Source: Williamsia soli (GTDB taxonomy: Bacteria > Actinomycetota > Actinomycetes > Mycobacteriales > Mycobacteriaceae). From it: 64,000 bases of DNA. Position numbers and translations under genes: made by a program. Each line of letters begins with the position of its first letter. Positions within the stretch are counted from its first letter, which is position 1. Shown one piece after another: positions 63,409 to 64,000 of this stretch. Location: the NCBI RefSeq assembly GCF_017377795.1, contig NZ_JAFRDR010000002.1:1-64000 (forward strand), read 5' to 3'. The notes under the pieces were generated by a model, which worked only from the letters and a program-made list of their open reading frames with translations, was not told where the DNA came from and made no database searches.

Positions 63409-64000
63409 CCGGCGATCCCGCCGTGGCGTCGCTCGTTTCCCTGGAGAAGCTGCCCTCCGACGTCCCGTGGCAGCGTCTCGACAGCCGGATGATCGGCGCC
63501 GCGCTCACCCGAATGCTCGTCATGGTCGGTCCAGTGGCCTTTGCATGGGTCTTTCTGGGACAAAGAGATTCGTCGGTCTCCGGGACGTTCGTTGCGTTGA
63601 CCGCAGTGGCGGTCGCCGTTCCCTGCTTCTACATCTTGCGGTACGTCAGGTTTCGGTACCGGATCACCGTGACCGAGCTCCAGATCACCTCGGGGCTGTT
63701 GGTGCGACGAGTCCGCAGGGTTCCGCTGCACCGTATCCGTACCGTCGACATCACCGCGAAACCGATTCTGCGGCTGTTCTCGCTGGCAATCGTGACCATC
63801 GGCACCGGGCAGCAGGTGGGAGCCGGCGACTCGGGGCTGCAGCTCGACGCGGTGCGCATGCCGGTTGCCGCTTCGCTACGGGCCGAACTCCTCGCCGCCG
63901 CCGGAAGACAGGGCAACAGAGAATCATTCGAGGACGCAGCAGAAATACCCCGGAGTGGGGTAGAGGCGTCGTCGCCCGCCGTACTCCGGATCCGGTGGGC
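63405..64000 (+). CDS. Membrane protein with bacterial PH domains (YdbT-like), partial at window edge
   Basis: From GTG 63405, overlapping the previous stop (GTGA); the reading frame stays open through the window edge for about 198 codons. Two transmembrane helices (about 40-78: MLVMVGPVAFAWVFLG, VALTAVAVAVPCFYI) are followed by a bPH2 domain (YRITVTELQITSGLLVRRVR, VPLHRIRTVDITAKP, GTGQQ). The partner YdbS-like gene lies immediately upstream. The 3' end lies outside the window. Confidence 0.83.
   Translation, partial: MTGDPAVASLVSLEKLPSDVPWQRLDSRMIGAALTRMLVMVGPVAFAWVFLGQRDSSVSGTFVALTAVAVAVPCFYILRYVRFRYRITVTELQITSGLLVRRVRRVPLHRIRTVDITAKPILRLFSLAIVTIGTGQQVGAGDSGLQLDAVRMPVAASLRAELLAAAGRQGNRESFEDAAEIPRSGVEASSPAVLRIRW

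Noticed and set aside
61236-63731. Long open frame antisense to the carboxylesterase and PH-domain genes
   Set aside because: It is a by-product of high G+C; the plus-strand genes have complete catalytic motifs, and the antisense translation is Arg/His-rich without any domain.

Overview
The window is high-G+C DNA from a Mycobacteriales actinobacterium. The run from the TPR/HAD gene (1951) to der (20757) follows the gene order of the M. tuberculosis Rv1691-Rv1713 block: TPR/HAD, small protein, tlyA, nadK, recN, steA-like, mctB-like, pyrG, Nudix, xerD, parA-like, scpA, scpB, rluB-like, cmk, der. The Rv1702-1707 equivalents are absent. Overall style suggests Gordonia or a close relative, but that genus call is inference. 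An rRNA operon ends at the left edge (5S rRNA plus terminator).

Layout. 1-1.8 kb: 5S rRNA, terminator, Tat-exported amine oxidase. 1.9-20.8 kb: core block for rRNA/tRNA maturation, nucleotide supply, DNA repair and chromosome segregation, with stop/start overlaps showing operons (tlyA-nadK-recN, pyrG-nudix-xerD, parA-scpA-scpB-rluB-cmk-der). Between xerD and parA lie two copies of a 64-bp palindrome-ended repeat flanking a GGGGC tract. 20.9-23.8 kb: tRNA-Pro, a 72-nt palindrome, a polyamine-oxidase-like gene, an Fpg/Nei glycosylase with an incomplete zinc finger, and a small protein. 23.9-26.4 kb: a leftward HEAT / MerR-HEAT / Clp_N-HTH set with a MerR-type operator in front and tandem operators inside. 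26.5-30.3 kb: alpha/beta hydrolase, then a response regulator-histidine kinase-PepSY set sharing a TTCAGS-N5-TTCAGS direct repeat.

30.4-34.4 kb is a compositionally foreign, A+T-richer island with a single 1219-codon gene: an Mrr-like nuclease domain fused to a NACHT STAND ATPase and a long helical C-terminus. It is the best candidate here for a little-described system, a one-gene NLR-like anti-phage sensor. Rightwards follow tex, an MBL hydrolase, a membrane-anchored alkaline-phosphatase-superfamily protein with an EEP hydrolase, and a four-gene leftward operon (alpha/beta hydrolase, M23-like lipoprotein, MBL protein, degenerate hydrolase) facing a SARP/AfsR-type regulator.

48.5-64 kb holds a beta-lactamase-fold lipoprotein, a PucR-type regulator with a palindromic upstream site, TetR, a haloperoxidase-like hydrolase, a ClpC-type unfoldase with an HspR (HAIR) operator, cupin, an intact ArsR-SRPBCC operon, an LLM oxidoreductase, a decayed second ArsR-SRPBCC pair next to a 35-bp tandem repeat, a DsbA-like protein convergent with NhaA, an SDR, a type-B carboxylesterase, and two bacterial PH-domain membrane proteins, the last cut by the window edge. 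Several genes look leaderless (ATG/GTG about 7 nt after a TANNNT -10).
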